DNA of 64,000 bases from Nocardioides sp. TF02-7 (GTDB lineage: Bacteria; Actinomycetota; Actinomycetes; Propionibacteriales; Nocardioidaceae). Location of the stretch: NCBI RefSeq assembly GCF_022437945.1, contig NZ_CP092535.1:4576001-4640000 (forward strand), in the 5' to 3' direction. How positions within the stretch are numbered: position 1 is the first letter of the stretch; every line of letters begins with the position of its first letter. Shown here one piece after another: positions 10,748-20,550 of this stretch. The translations under genes were made by a program, and so were the position numbers. The notes beneath the pieces are model-generated. The model was given only the letters and a program-made list of their open reading frames with translations. It did not search any database and was not told the DNA's origin.

Positions 10748-10884
10748 GGCACCAGTGTGCCCGATCCGCTCCGTCCCGGCCGGACGTCGCGCCGGACGCG
10801 ACCGGTTTGGCCGAGGTCGTTGTGCCGCGCATCCAGGAGGGTGCAAGGATGGTCCGCGCACTCGTGGACAGGGAAGGAGCAGCG

Positions 10885-12294
10885 GTGGCCGAGGCGGACG
10901 ACGGCGAGGTCGACGTACTCATCCTCGGTGCGGGGTCCGGCGGTTACGCCTGTGCCCTCCGCGCCGCGCAGCTCGGCCTGACGGTCGCGATCGTCGAGCA
11001 GGCCAAGCTCGGCGGCACCTGCCTCCACGTCGGCTGCATCCCCACCAAGGCGCTGCTCCACGCCGCCGAGGTCGCCGACGCCGCCCGCGAGGCCGACACC
11101 TTCGGTGTGCTCGCCAAGCTCGACGGCGTCGACGCCGCGGGCGTCCGGTCCTACGCCGACGGCGTGGTCAACCGGCTGTTCAAGGGACTGACGGGCCTGG
11201 TGCGGAGCCGGGGCATCCGGGTCGTCGAGGGCACCGGCCGGCTGACCGGTCCGCGTGAGGTGACCGTGACGGGCGCCGACGGCAGCACCGTCGTCACCGG
11301 CCGCAACGTCGTGCTCGCGACCGGCTCCGCCCCCCGCGCCCTGCCCGGCATCGACGTCGACGGCACGCGGGTCGTGACCTCCGACGACGCGCTCCGCCTC
11401 GACCGGGTGCCCGGATCGGTGGTGGTCCTCGGCGGCGGCGTGATCGGGTGCGAGTTCGCCAGCGTGTGGCGCAGCTTCGGCGCCGAGGTGACGGTCGTGG
11501 AGGCGCTGCCGCGGCTGCTGCCGCCGGAGGACGCCGCGTCCTCGGCCGCGCTGGAGCGCGCGTTCCGCAAGCGCGGGATCACCGTCCGCACCGGCACGTC
11601 CGTCGAACGGGTCGAGACCGGCGCCGACGCCACCGTGGGCGTCACCGTCACGCTCTCCGACGGCACGGTGCTGACCGCCGACCTGCTCCTGGTCGCCGTC
11701 GGCCGGGTCCCGCGCACCGAGGGCCTCGGCTACGAGGAGCAGGGCGTGACCCTCGAGCGCGGCCACGTCGTGGTCGACGACCACTGCCGCACCGCCGTCG
11801 ACGGGATCTGGGCCGTCGGCGACATCACGCCGGGCCTCCAGCTCGCGCACCGCGGCTTCCAGCAGGGCATCCACGTGGCCGAGCAGGTCGCGGGGCTCGA
11901 CCCGCGTCCGATCGACGAGCGCGGCATCCCGCGCGTCACCTACTCCCGGCCCGAGGTCGCCTCCGTCGGACTGACCGAGGAGCAGGCCAAGGAGCAGCAC
12001 GGCGACGACGCCGTGACGACGCTGACCTACGACCTCGCCGGCAACGGACGCAGCCAGATCCTGCGCACCCAGGGCTTCGTCAAGCTGGTGCGCCAGGTCG
12101 ACGGACCGGTGCTCGGGGTGCACCTGGTCGGCGAGCGCGTCGGTGAGCTCATCGGCGAGGCGCAGCTGGTCTACGGCTGGGAGGCCCACCCCGAGGACGT
12201 CGCCCCCCTCGTCCACGCGCACCCGACGCAGAACGAGGCTCTCGGCGAGGCGTTCCTCGCCCTCGCCGGCAAACCGCTCCACACCCACAGCTGA
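10885..12294 (+). CDS. lpdA: Dihydrolipoyl dehydrogenase (E3)
   Basis: FAD flavoprotein that reoxidises dihydrolipoamide on 2-oxoacid dehydrogenase complexes and the glycine cleavage system, using NAD. The intact 469-residue protein has the FAD fingerprint GAGSGGYACA, the redox disulfide GGTCLHVGCIPTK, the NAD fold GGGVIGCEFAS, AVGDITPGLQLAHR and the C-terminal HPTQNEA carrying the catalytic His-Glu pair. GTG at 10885 is chosen because GGGAAGGAG sits 5-9 bases upstream. The next gene, 80 bp downstream, encodes its E2 partner. Confidence 0.97.
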   Translation: MAEADDGEVDVLILGAGSGGYACALRAAQLGLTVAIVEQAKLGGTCLHVGCIPTKALLHAAEVADAAREADTFGVLAKLDGVDAAGVRSYADGVVNRLFKGLTGLVRSRGIRVVEGTGRLTGPREVTVTGADGSTVVTGRNVVLATGSAPRALPGIDVDGTRVVTSDDALRLDRVPGSVVVLGGGVIGCEFASVWRSFGAEVTVVEALPRLLPPEDAASSAALERAFRKRGITVRTGTSVERVETGADATVGVTVTLSDGTVLTADLLLVAVGRVPRTEGLGYEEQGVTLERGHVVVDDHCRTAVDGIWAVGDITPGLQLAHRGFQQGIHVAEQVAGLDPRPIDERGIPRVTYSRPEVASVGLTEEQAKEQHGDDAVTTLTYDLAGNGRSQILRTQGFVKLVRQVDGPVLGVHLVGERVGELIGEAQLVYGWEAHPEDVAPLVHAHPTQNEALGEAFLALAGKPLHTHS

Positions 12295-12330
12295 CCGATC
12301 AGCAGCCACGCACGACCAGATCCAGCCCGA

Positions 12331-12355
12331 CCCAGCCAGACCCAGCCAGACCCAA
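12331..12355 (+). repeat. Short tandem repeat in the sucB leader
   Basis: Two exact copies of the 10-mer CCCAGCCAGA followed by a partial third copy, between the lpdA stop and the sucB start. Related partial units precede it. It may be simple slippage in untranslated leader; no function is evident. Confidence 0.55.
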
Positions 12356-12374
12356 CAGCGAAGACGAGGAATCC

Positions 12375-14189
12375 ATGGCCACCGAAGTCAACCTCCCGGC
12401 ACTCGGCGAATCCGTCACCGAAGGCACCGTCACCCGCTGGCTCAAGCAGGTCGGCGACCAGGTCGCGGTGGACGAGCCGCTGCTCGAGGTCTCCACCGAC
12501 AAGGTCGACACCGAGATCCCCTCCCCCGTCGCCGGCACCCTCCTCGAGATCAAGGCCAACGAGGACGACACGGTCGAGGTCGGCGCGGTGCTCGCGATCG
12601 TCGGCGCCGAGGACGAGGCCTCCTCCGACTCCGGCTCGGGCGGTGGGTCCGACCAGTCGGACCAGCAGGACCAGCAGGACCAGCAGGGAGGAGCAGGCTC
12701 CCCAGCAGGAGGAGCCCAGCCCGCAGGAGCAGCAGCCGGCGCCGGCCGAGCAGCCGTCGGCACCCGAGCCGCCGCAGGACGACGCCCCCGTCCGGTGACC
12801 CGTCCGGTGACCAGTCGGGCGGCCAGTCCGGTGGGGACGGCACGCCGGTGACCCTGCCCGCGCTCGGCGAGTCGGTGACCGAGGGCACCGTGACCCGGTG
12901 GCTGAAGCAGGTCGGTGACGAGGTGGCCGTCGACGAGCCGCTGCTCGAGGTCTCCACCGACAAGGTCGACACCGAGATCCCGTCGCCGGTCGCCGGCACC
13001 CTGCTCGAGATCAAGGCCAGCGAGGACGAGACGGTCGAGGTCGGCGCCGAGTTGGCGATCATCGGCTCCGGCAGCCCGGCGCCCCAGCAGCAGGAGCAGG
13101 CCCCCGAGCCCCAGCAGGAGCAGGCGCCCCAGCAGGAGCAGCAGGAGCCGGCTCCCGCTCCGCAGCAGCAGGAGGAGCAGAAGCCGGCGCCCCAGCAGCA
13201 GCAGGCTCCGGCGCCGCGCCAGGAGGACAAGCAGGAGCAGCCGTCGGCGCCGAGCGGCGACGGCCCCGGCTACGTGACGCCGCTGGTGCGCAAGCTCGCC
13301 GCCCAGCACGACGTCGACCTGTCGAGCGTGCAGGGCTCCGGCGTCGGCGGCCGGATCCGCAAGCAGGACGTGCTCGACGCGGCCGCGAAGAAGTCGCAGC
13401 CCGCGCCGGCGGCTGCCGCCGCCCCCCGCGGCCTCGTCGTCCTCGTCGGACGCGCCCGCACCGGCGCGGCCGTCGCCGCTGCGCGGACGCACCGAGAAAG
13501 TCAGCCGGCTGCGCAAGATCATCGCGGAGCGGATGGTGGAGTCGCTCCACGTCTCCGCCCAGCTTACGCAGGTCGTGGAGGTCGACGTCACCAACATCGC
13601 GCGACTGCGCGAGAGCGTGAAGCAGGACTTCGTGGCCCGCGAGGGCGTGAAGCTGTCCTACCTGCCGTTCTTCGCGAAGGCGGCGATCGACGCGCTCAAG
13701 GAGCACCCGGCGCTCAACGCGACGCTCGACATCGACGCAGGCACGGTCACCTACCACGACCAGGAGCACCTCGCGATCGCGGTCGACACGGAGAAGGGCC
13801 TGATCACCCCGGTGGTGAAGGGAGCCGGCGACCTGTCGATCTCCGGCCTCGCCAAGAAGATCGCCGACATCGCCCAGCGCACCCGCACCAACAAGATCGG
13901 CCCCGACGAGCTCTCCGGCGGCACCTTCACGATCACGAACCTGGGCAGCGTCGGCGCCCTCTGGGACACGCCGATCATCAACCAGCCGCAGGTCGCGATC
14001 CTCGGGCCGGGCGCGGTCGTGAAGCGCCCGGTCGTCATCGACGACCCGCAGCTCGGCGAGACGATCGCGGTGCGGCACATGGTCTACCTGGCGTTGACCT
14101 ACGACCACCGGCTGGTCGACGGCGCCGACGCCGGCCGGTTCCTCCAGGACGTCAAGAAGCGCCTCGAGGCCGGCAAGTTCGAGGTCTGA
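12375..14189 (+). CDS. sucB: 2-oxoglutarate dehydrogenase E2-type dihydrolipoyl acyltransferase with two lipoyl domains (three frameshifts)
   Basis: Core acyltransferase of a 2-oxoacid dehydrogenase complex. Domain order in about 604 residues: lipoyl domain 1 (1-77, lipoyl lysine in STDKVDTE), a Gln/Glu/Pro linker, lipoyl domain 2 (about 158-231), another Gln/Pro linker, an E1/E3-binding domain (YVTPLVRKLA, GGRIRKQDV), and the catalytic domain with YDHRLVDGADAGRF. Frame breaks lie at 12687-12689, C5 12785-12789 and C6 13422-13427. It follows lpdA. The E2 could serve 2-oxoglutarate, pyruvate or branched-chain complexes; the SucB-like LPALGESVTEG start favours succinyltransferase. Confidence 0.9.
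12387..13066 (+). repeat. Internal duplication: two near-identical lipoyl domains
   Basis: The segments 12387-12605 and 12848-13066 encode lipoyl domains that differ at only a handful of residues (for example KANEDDT versus KASEDET). Both keep the lipoylated lysine in DKVD. The near identity suggests recent duplication or gene conversion. Confidence 0.9.
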
Positions 14190-14215
14190 GCGACACCGAA
14201 CCCCACGGCGACGAC

Positions 14216-14255
14216 ACGAACGCCGGGTGCCTCGCGCGGGGCACCCGGCGTTCGT
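14216..14255. terminator. Bidirectional hairpin terminator between sucB and nrdB
   Basis: Perfect 16-bp inverted repeat: left arm 14216-14231 beginning ACGAACGCCGGG, right arm 14240-14255, loop of 8 bases. It lies in the 86-bp gap between the convergent stops of sucB and nrdB. There is no long T tract, as is usual in GC-rich actinomycetes. Confidence 0.85.
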
Positions 14256-14275
14256 CGTACCGCGGTCCGGCCGCG

Positions 14276-15335
14276 TCAGAAGTCCTCGTCGAACCCGACG
14301 GCGCCGGTGACGCCCACCTGGTAGGCCGAGACCCGCCGCTCGAAGAAGTTCGACAGCTCCTGCACGTCCTGCAGCTCCATGAACGACAGCGGGTTCGCTG
14401 TACCGTAGATCGGCTCGAGCCCGAGGCGCTGCATCCGGCGGTCGGCGACGTGCTCGAGGTAGGCGCGCATGTCGGCGGTCGAGAGCCCGGCGACGCCCCC
14501 CGCCGAGGAGGTCCTCTGCGAACTGCGCCTCCGCGTCGACGCCCTCGACGAGCATCTGCCGCACCTGCGCGGCCAGCTCGTCGTCGAACAGCTCCGGCTC
14601 CTCCTGGCGGACGGTGTCGACGACGTCGAACGCGAACGCCATGTGCATCGACTCGTCGCGGAACACCCAATTGGTGCCGGAGGCGAGCCCGTTGAGCAGC
14701 CCTCGCGAGCGGAGGAAGTAGACGTAGGCGAAGGCGCCGTAGAAGAAGAGCCCCTCGATGACCGCGGCGAAGCAGATCAGGTTCAGCAGGAACGCCCGCC
14801 GGTCCTCGCGCGTCTCCAATCGGTCGAGGGCGAAGACCGAGTCGATCCACCGGAAGCAGAAGTCGGCCTTGTGCTTGATCGACGGAATGTTGTCGACGGC
14901 GGCGAACGCGTCGTGCCGCTCCGCCTCGTCGGGCACGTAGGTGTCGAGGAGGGTCAGGTAGAACTGCACGTGCACCGCCTCCTCGAAGAGCTGCCGCGAG
15001 AGGTAGAGGCGCCCCTCCGGGCAGTTCACGTGCTGGTAGAGGTTGAGCACCAGGTTGTTGGCCACGATGGTGTCGCCGGTCGCGAAGAACGCGACCAGCC
15101 GTGACACAAGGTGCCGCTCGGCGTCGGTCAGCCGGTCGAGGTCGGCGAGGTCGGAGTGCAGGTCGACCTCCTCGACGGTCCAGGTGTTCTTGATCGCATC
15201 GCGGTACCGGTCGTAGAAGTGCGGGTACCGCATCGGGCGAAGCGTGAGGTTCATCCCGGGGTCGAGCAGCATCCGGGTCTCGGAGTGGTCGGTGGCGGTC
15301 GTGGGGGTCTCGGTCGTGGAGCGCTGGGTCGTCAC
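14276..15335 (-). CDS. nrdB: Ribonucleoside-diphosphate reductase, small (beta) subunit (one frameshift)
   Basis: Diiron-tyrosyl-radical subunit of class I ribonucleotide reductase. Iron-ligand regions are visible: LFEEAVHVQFY with E and H ligands, CFAAVIEGLFFYGAF, and FRDESMHMAFAFDVV. The C-terminus SAYQVGVTGAVGFDEDF is the acidic tail that docks on NrdA. An extra base in the C6 run 14497-14502 breaks the frame; repair gives about 353 residues. The GTG start at 15335 overlaps the nrdA stop (GTGA), so the two are coupled and both lie under the upstream cobalamin riboswitch. Confidence 0.95.
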
Positions 15336-17702
15336 TGGCAGGCCTCGCAGGTCTCGGGGTTCTCCAGGGAGCAGGCGACTGCCGCCTGGTCGGTCGGGGT
15401 GGTGCTCACGGTGGTCGGCGTGGCGACGGAGACGGTCGCCTGCTGGATCCGGGTGGCGGGACGGGAGCGCAGGTAGTAGGTCGTCTTCAACCCCGCGCGC
15501 CAGGCGTAGCGGTACATCGAGGAGAGCTTCCCGATCGTCGGGCCGGCCATGAAGAGGTTCAGCGACTGGCTCTGGTCGACGTACGGGCGCGCGCCGCGGC
15601 GAGGTCGATCAAGGCCCGTTGCGGTAGCTCCCAGGCGGTGCGGAAGAGAGTCCGTACGTCGTCGGGCAGGTCGGTCACGCCCTGCACCGACCCCCTCCGC
15701 GCGCTTGACCGCCTCGCGGACCTCGGGCGTCCACAGCCCGCGCTGCTTGAGCTCACGGACCAGGGCAGTGTTGACCTGGAGGAACTCACCGGAGAGCGTC
15801 TCGCGCTTGAACAGGTTCGACACCTGCGGCTCGATGCACTCGTAGCAGCCGGCGATCGACGCGATGGTCGCCGTCGGCGCGATGGCCACCAGCAGCGCGT
15901 TGCGCAGCCCGTGCTCGGCGATCCGCTCGCGTAGCGACGCCCACCGCTCGGTCTGGGTGGGGCTGACACTCCACAGGTCGGGCTGCAGCTGCCCTGCGGC
16001 GGCCCGGGTCTCCGGGAACGCCGGGTGCGGGCCGTGCTCGGTCGCGAGGTCGCAGGACACCTCGAGCGCGGTGAGGTAGACCTCCTCCGAGATCCTGGTC
16101 GAGAGCTCCCCGCGCCTCCGCGGAATCGAACGGCAGCCCGAGGGCGAAGAACACGTCCTGCAGGCCCATCAGCCCGAGTCCGACCGGCCGCCACCGCGGG
16201 TTGGACCGGGCGGCCTCCTCGCTCGGGTAGTAGTTGATGTCGACCACCCGGTCGAGCAGGGGCACGGCGGCGCGCACGGTCTCCCGGAGCCGGTCCCAAT
16301 CGACGCCGTCGGCGGTGAGGTGGCGCGCGAGGTTGACCGAGCCGAGGTTGCAGACAGCGGTCTCCTCCTCGGAGGTGACCTCGAGGATCTCGGTGCACAG
16401 GTTGGAGAGGTGCACGACCGGTCCACCGTCGTCGCGGGTCTGGTTGCAGGTGCGGTTGGCCGCGTCCTTGAAGGTCATCCAGCCGTTGCCGGTCTGGGCG
16501 AGCGTGCGCATCATCCGGCCGTAGAGGTCGCGGGCCCGGACGGTGCGGACGACGCGACCCTCGGCCTCCGCCCGGCGGTAGGCGACGTCGAACGCGTCTC
16601 CCCACAGGTCGGGCAGCTCCGGCGCCTGGTCCGGGTCGATCAGCGACCACTCCTCGTCGGCCTCCACGCGGCGCATGAACTCGTCGGGCACCCAGTTGGC
16701 CAGGTTGAGGTTGTGGGTCCGGCGGGCGTCCTCGCCGGTGTTGTCCCGCAGCTCGAGGAACTCCTCGACGTCGGGGTGCCACGGCTCGAGGTAGACGCAC
16801 GCTGCCCCCTTGCGTCGGCCGCCTTGGTTGACCGCGGCCACCGACGCGTCGAGCGTCCGCAGGAACGGCACGATCCCGTTGGAACGGCCGTTGGTGCCGC
16901 GGATCAGCGCGCCCCGGGAGCGCACGCGCGAGAAGGCGAGCCCGATCCCGCCGGCGAACTTCGACAGCCGCGCCACCTGGTGGTAGCGGCTGTAGATCGA
17001 GTCGAGCTCGTCGCGCGGCGAGTCGAGCAGGTAGCACGACGACAGCTGCGTGTGCCGGGTCCCGGAGTTGAACAGTGTCGGGCTGCTCGGCAGGTACGCG
17101 AGCGATGACATCAGCCGGTAGAACCCGATCGCCTCTGCCGGGGAGGTCGCGAGGCCGCAGGCGACCCGCAGCAGGAAGTACTGCGGTGTCTCCAGGACGA
17201 GCCGGGTCGCGGGGTGCCGGAGCAGGTAGCGGTCGTAGACCGTGCGCAACCCGAAGTACTCGAACCGCCGGTCGCCGTCGGGATCGACCGCGAAGTCGAG
17301 CTTGCGCGCGTTGTCCTTCACGAACCGGGCGGTCTCTTCGCCGATCAGCCCCTCGGCGTGACCGAGCGCGACTGCCTGGCTGAACGAGGCGACGCCCTGG
17401 TTGCGCACCTCCTTGTCGACGTAGGCCGCCAGGAGCCGGGCGGCGAGCCGGGAGTACTCCGGTTCCTCCCCGATCATCTCCGCGGCGGTCTGGATCGACA
17501 GCCGGTCGAGCTCGGCGGTGGTCGCGCCGTCGTAGAGCCCGCTGATCGTGCGGGTCGCGACCCGCATCGGGTCGACGTCCGGAAGGTCGTCGGCGACCCG
17601 GTCGACGGCACGCACGATCTTGGCGACGTCGACGGGCTCGGTGTCCCCGTTGCGCTTGCGCACGCGCATCGGGGCGCGCTGTGGTGTTGCGGTGACCGTC
17701 AC
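15332..17702 (-). CDS. nrdA: Ribonucleoside-diphosphate reductase, large (alpha) subunit (three frameshifts)
   Basis: Catalytic subunit that reduces ribonucleotides to deoxyribonucleotides. It starts with an ATP-cone-like region (VRKRNGDTEPVDVAKIVRAVD), followed by SSPTLFNSGT, SSCYLLD, FAGGIGLAFSRVRS, the active-site segment HLSNLCTEI, NLGSVNLAR and the C-terminal redox pair CEAC. Frame breaks lie at C4 16108-16111, C5 15691-15695 and near 15585-15588. Repair gives about 789 residues. The GTG start at 17702 has a GAGGAGAGAA ribosome site. It is the first gene of nrdAB. Confidence 0.95.
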
Positions 17703-17837
17703 TTCTCTCTCCTCGCGAGATCGGTCCTGACGGTCCGGGACGCGAGGGCGACGGTCGCGGGCAGCCACGGTCGCGCAGCTCCCACCAGCCGTCGGCCTTC
17801 CCTCGAGGCCTCGGACCACCATGCCCGGCGGGCATGG

Positions 17838-18035
17838 CGCGCTGGCAGGTCTTCGGACTCGCGGGCTCGCCGCGGTCGGGCAGACGCCTGACCGCGACCC
17901 CTACTGACCGTCGCTTCCCAGGACGCCGGCTTGCGTCCCAGTGCTCTTGACGGAGGTCGTTCCCACTCACCGCTGCGGGGCAGTCCCGGACTCGCACCGG
18001 GTTCCCTCTTGCCTCGATCGCCCCTGTCAGAGCAC
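17838..18035 (-). promoter_or_regulatory. Cobalamin (AdoCbl) riboswitch upstream of nrdAB
   Basis: Read on the minus strand the segment contains, in order, GGGAACCCGGTGCGAGTCC, the CTGCCCCGCAGCGGT core, a CAGTAGG joint and the 3' signature CGAGTCCGAAGACCTGCC. These match the conserved cobalamin aptamer. It ends about 135 nt before the nrdA start. When B12 is bound such elements shut off the B12-independent class I reductase, which implies that a B12-dependent class II enzyme (nrdJ) exists elsewhere in the genome. A hairpin ATGCCCGCCGGGCAT just after the aptamer may be part of the expression platform. Confidence 0.93.
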
Positions 18036-18159
18036 TCGAACCAGCTGCACACGCCACCATATGTGGGGACCAGGGCCCGTCCGGGGACGACATGTTGTGC
18101 CGGCGTGTCGGAAGCAGGAGACGAGACGGATCCCTTCCGCGGCGTGGCAAGGTACAGGC

Positions 18160-19074
18160 ATGACGCCCCCTCCACGTCGTGATGGCGGGCAGTTCCGGGT
18201 TCCTCGGCAGCCACCTGCGCACCGAGCTCGAGCGGCGGGGCCACCGGGTGACCGCCCTGGTCCGCCGTCCCGCGCGGTCCGCGTCCGAGTCGACGTGGGA
18301 CCCCGACGCCGACCAGGTCGACGCCGACCTGGTGGCGTCGGCCGACGTGGTCGTCAACCTCGCCGGCTCCCCGACGCTGGGCAACCCGTGGTCGCGGCGC
18401 TGGGCGCACCGGCTGCGGGAGAGCCGGCTGCGCACGACGGGCCTGCTGGCGGAGACGATCGCCGCCGCCGCTCGCTCGGGCACGCCGCCCGCGTTCGTGG
18501 CGGGCAACGGGGTCGGGTGGTACGGCGACCACGGCGCCGCGGTGCTCACCGAGGACGCCGACACCCGCGGGCACGCCTTCATGACGGCGGTGTGCCGGGA
18601 GTGGCAGGCGGCTACCTCCCCGCGGCCGGCGCCGGCGCCCGGGTCGCGGTCCTGCGCACCGCGCCGGTGATGGACCGCACCAGTCCGCCGCTCAAGCAGC
18701 AGCTGCTGCAGTTCCGGTTGGGCCTCGGCGGCCGGCTCGGCACCGGACGGCAGTACATGCCGATGATCTCGCTGCGCGACTGGGTCGGCGCGGCGGCGTA
18801 CGTCGTCGAGCACCCGGCGGCCTCCGGGCCGGTCAACCTGTGCTGCGTCGAGACCCCGACCAACGCCGACTACACCGCCGCGCTGGCGGCCGAGGTCGGC
18901 CGGCCGGCGATCGTGCACGCACCCCGCCCGGCGGTGCGGGCGGCCGGGCGGCTCACCTCCGAGCTGCTGGGCTCGATGCGCACCCGGCCGGAGAAGCTGC
19001 TCACTCTCGGCTACGAGTTCCACGACCCCGACGTCGCCTCGGTCGTCCGCGCGGGCGCCGCCGGCGAGCGCTGA
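18160..19074 (+). CDS. NAD-dependent epimerase, TIGR01777 (YfcH/SulA-like) family (two frameshifts)
   Basis: Short-chain reductase-fold protein with an extended Rossmann N-terminus. Removing one C from 18166-18170 restores MTPPHVVMAGSSGFLGSHL. Family features follow: VVNLAGSP, a segment rich in arginine (RWAHRLRESRLRTT), NGVGWYGDHG, and after the second break (about 18615-18621) RTAPVMDR and MPMISLRDWV. Repaired length is about 304 residues. The substrate of this family is poorly defined. It is divergent from nrdAB. Confidence 0.82.
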   Translation: MTPPPRRDGGQFRVPRQPPAHRARAAGPPGDRPGPPSRAVRVRVDVGPRRRPGRRRPGGVGRRGRQPRRLPDAGQPVVAALGAPAAGEPAAHDGPAGGDDRRRRSLGHAARVRGGQRGRVVRRPRRRGAHRGRRHPRARLHDGGVPGVAGGYLPAAGAGARVAVLRTAPVMDRTSPPLKQQLLQFRLGLGGRLGTGRQYMPMISLRDWVGAAAYVVEHPAASGPVNLCCVETPTNADYTAALAAEVGRPAIVHAPRPAVRAAGRLTSELLGSMRTRPEKLLTLGYEFHDPDVASVVRAGAAGER

Positions 19075-19090
19075 ACCGGGTCGGCCCAGG

Positions 19091-19633
19091 TCAGCCGCGC
19101 ACGTCGCGCACCGACGCGAGCACCCAGCGGTCCGTCGTACGCCGGAAGTCCAGCCGGCGGGTGCTTACCCGGTCGCGGGGCAGCCGGAGGCCCGCTCCGA
19201 CCGTGGCGGTCGCGAGCCGGTCGGTGACGAGGAGGACCAGCCGGTCCGCGCTCTCGACCCGGGTGCGGGCGGCCAGCAACTGCATCCGCATCGCGCGGAC
19301 CCGCAGGCCGCGGTCCGACCACCTCCGCAGCATCGCGACGTCGTGGTCGCCGGCCACCGAGCCCGGCAGGTAGAGCCGCCGCAGCGCGTCGACGTCGCCG
19401 CGCGCCCAGGCGGCCGCCCGGGCCCGGTCCCAGGAGTGCAGCACGGCCACCGCGGCCGGTGGCGCCTGCGGCCCCGACGCCTCCACCCGCGGCGCGACGG
19501 CGACCGGCCGCTCCCCCGGCACCCGGTCGCCGCCGCACCCCCGCACCGTGCCGGCCGCCACCACGACCGCGACGAGCAGCGCCACCGGCCCGCGGAGCCG
19601 GGCCCGTGGCCGGTGCGAGTGGCGGCCGGGCAC
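19091..19633 (-). CDS. Hypothetical secreted or membrane-anchored protein
   Basis: The 180-residue product has a basic N-terminus and one hydrophobic segment (PVALLVAVVVAAGTV) followed by a cysteine, so it is exported, perhaps as a lipoprotein. The rest is Arg/Ala-rich with a possible NTF2-like helix-sheet layout (LHSWDRARAAAWARGDVDALRRLY, then YLPGSV), but I cannot name a family. It converges with the epimerase gene and diverges from lipB. Confidence 0.6.
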   Translation of the reverse strand: MPGRHSHRPRARLRGPVALLVAVVVAAGTVRGCGGDRVPGERPVAVAPRVEASGPQAPPAAVAVLHSWDRARAAAWARGDVDALRRLYLPGSVAGDHDVAMLRRWSDRGLRVRAMRMQLLAARTRVESADRLVLLVTDRLATATVGAGLRLPRDRVSTRRLDFRRTTDRWVLASVRDVRG

Positions 19634-19702
19634 GGGTCCGTCCTACCCCGGTCGGCCGGTCGGCGCACCTGCCTCTCCACAGGCCGCGGCGCCGCCCGGG
19701 GG

Positions 19703-19708
19703 TAGGCT
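19703..19708 (+). promoter_or_regulatory. Probable -10 box of leaderless lipB transcript
   Basis: TAGGCT, seven bases before the lipB GTG at 19716. The identical hexamer at the identical distance precedes lipA, suggesting matched control of the two lipoate genes. Confidence 0.65.
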
Positions 19709-19715
19709 CGCGATC

Positions 19716-20447
19716 GTGAGCGAGCTGCAGTTCCGGGAAGCCGGTCTGGGTGACGACGCGGTCGACTACCTCGAGGCCTGGGAGCTCCAGCGCCGCGTGC
19801 ACGCCGAGGTGGTCGACGGCACCCGCCCGGGCACCGTGCTCCTCCTGGAGCACCCGCCGGTCTTCACGGCCGGCAAGCGGACGGAGCCGCACGAGCGCCC
19901 CACCGACCCGGGCGGCGCGGCCGTCGTCGACGTCGACCGCGGCGGCAAGATCACCTTCCACGGCCCCGGGCAGCTGGTGGGCTACCCGATCGTCGGGCTG
20001 CCCGACCACGTGAAGGTCGTCGACTACGTCCGCCGCGTCGAGGAGGCGTTGATCGGCGTGTGCCGCGACCTCGGCGTGGCGACCGCCCGCGTGCCGGGGC
20101 GCAGCGGCGTCTGGATGCGCGCCGACGAGCGGGGGCCGGAGCGCAAGATCGCCGCCCTCGGGATCCGGGTGAGCCGCCGGGTCACCATGCACGGATTCTC
20201 GCTCAACTGCGACGTCGACCTCGGCTGGTACGACCGGTTCGTCCCCTGCGGCATCGACGACGCAGGGGTCACGAGCCTCTCCCGCGAGCTCGGGCGCGAG
20301 GTGACCGTCGCGGAGGTGCTGCCCTCCGTGCGTCACCACCTGGCCGACCTGCTCGCCTGGCAGCCCTACGAGCCGACCCCCGACTACGAGCCGCGGCCTG
20401 AGCCGGGGCGGGTCCCCCGCGTGCCGGTGCTCACGCCGGGCCGGTAG
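19716..20447 (+). CDS. lipB: Octanoyl-[ACP]:protein N-octanoyltransferase
   Basis: First step of lipoate synthesis: moves octanoate from acyl carrier protein to lipoyl domains, such as those of the sucB product and GcvH. The intact 243-residue protein shows EHPPVFTAGKR, the GGKITFHGPGQLVGYPI motif, the catalytic lysine in ERKIAALGIRVSR and the catalytic cysteine in DRFVPCGIDD. The GTG start at 19716 is fixed by the leaderless promoter. LipA lies 2.1 kb downstream with two ABC transporter genes between. Confidence 0.96.
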   Translation: MSELQFREAGLGDDAVDYLEAWELQRRVHAEVVDGTRPGTVLLLEHPPVFTAGKRTEPHERPTDPGGAAVVDVDRGGKITFHGPGQLVGYPIVGLPDHVKVVDYVRRVEEALIGVCRDLGVATARVPGRSGVWMRADERGPERKIAALGIRVSRRVTMHGFSLNCDVDLGWYDRFVPCGIDDAGVTSLSRELGREVTVAEVLPSVRHHLADLLAWQPYEPTPDYEPRPEPGRVPRVPVLTPGR

Positions 20448-20550
20448 GGACGACCGGCTCCCGAGCCCGTCGGCGTGTCCTGCGCCGCCGCTCCGTCCGG
20501 TGTGGTCGGATCGTCCGGCCGTCGACGTACGACGGCGTGACGGGGGCGGC

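Noticed and set aside
18035..18160. Riboswitch assigned to the plus-strand epimerase gene
   Set aside because: The aptamer signatures read only on the minus strand, in the direction of nrdAB.
15559..19023. A 1154-codon open frame on the minus strand across nrdA and the riboswitch
   Set aside because: It is a shadow frame caused by high GC. The nrdA reading, with all active-site motifs, uses another frame, and this one is Arg/Pro/Ala low complexity.
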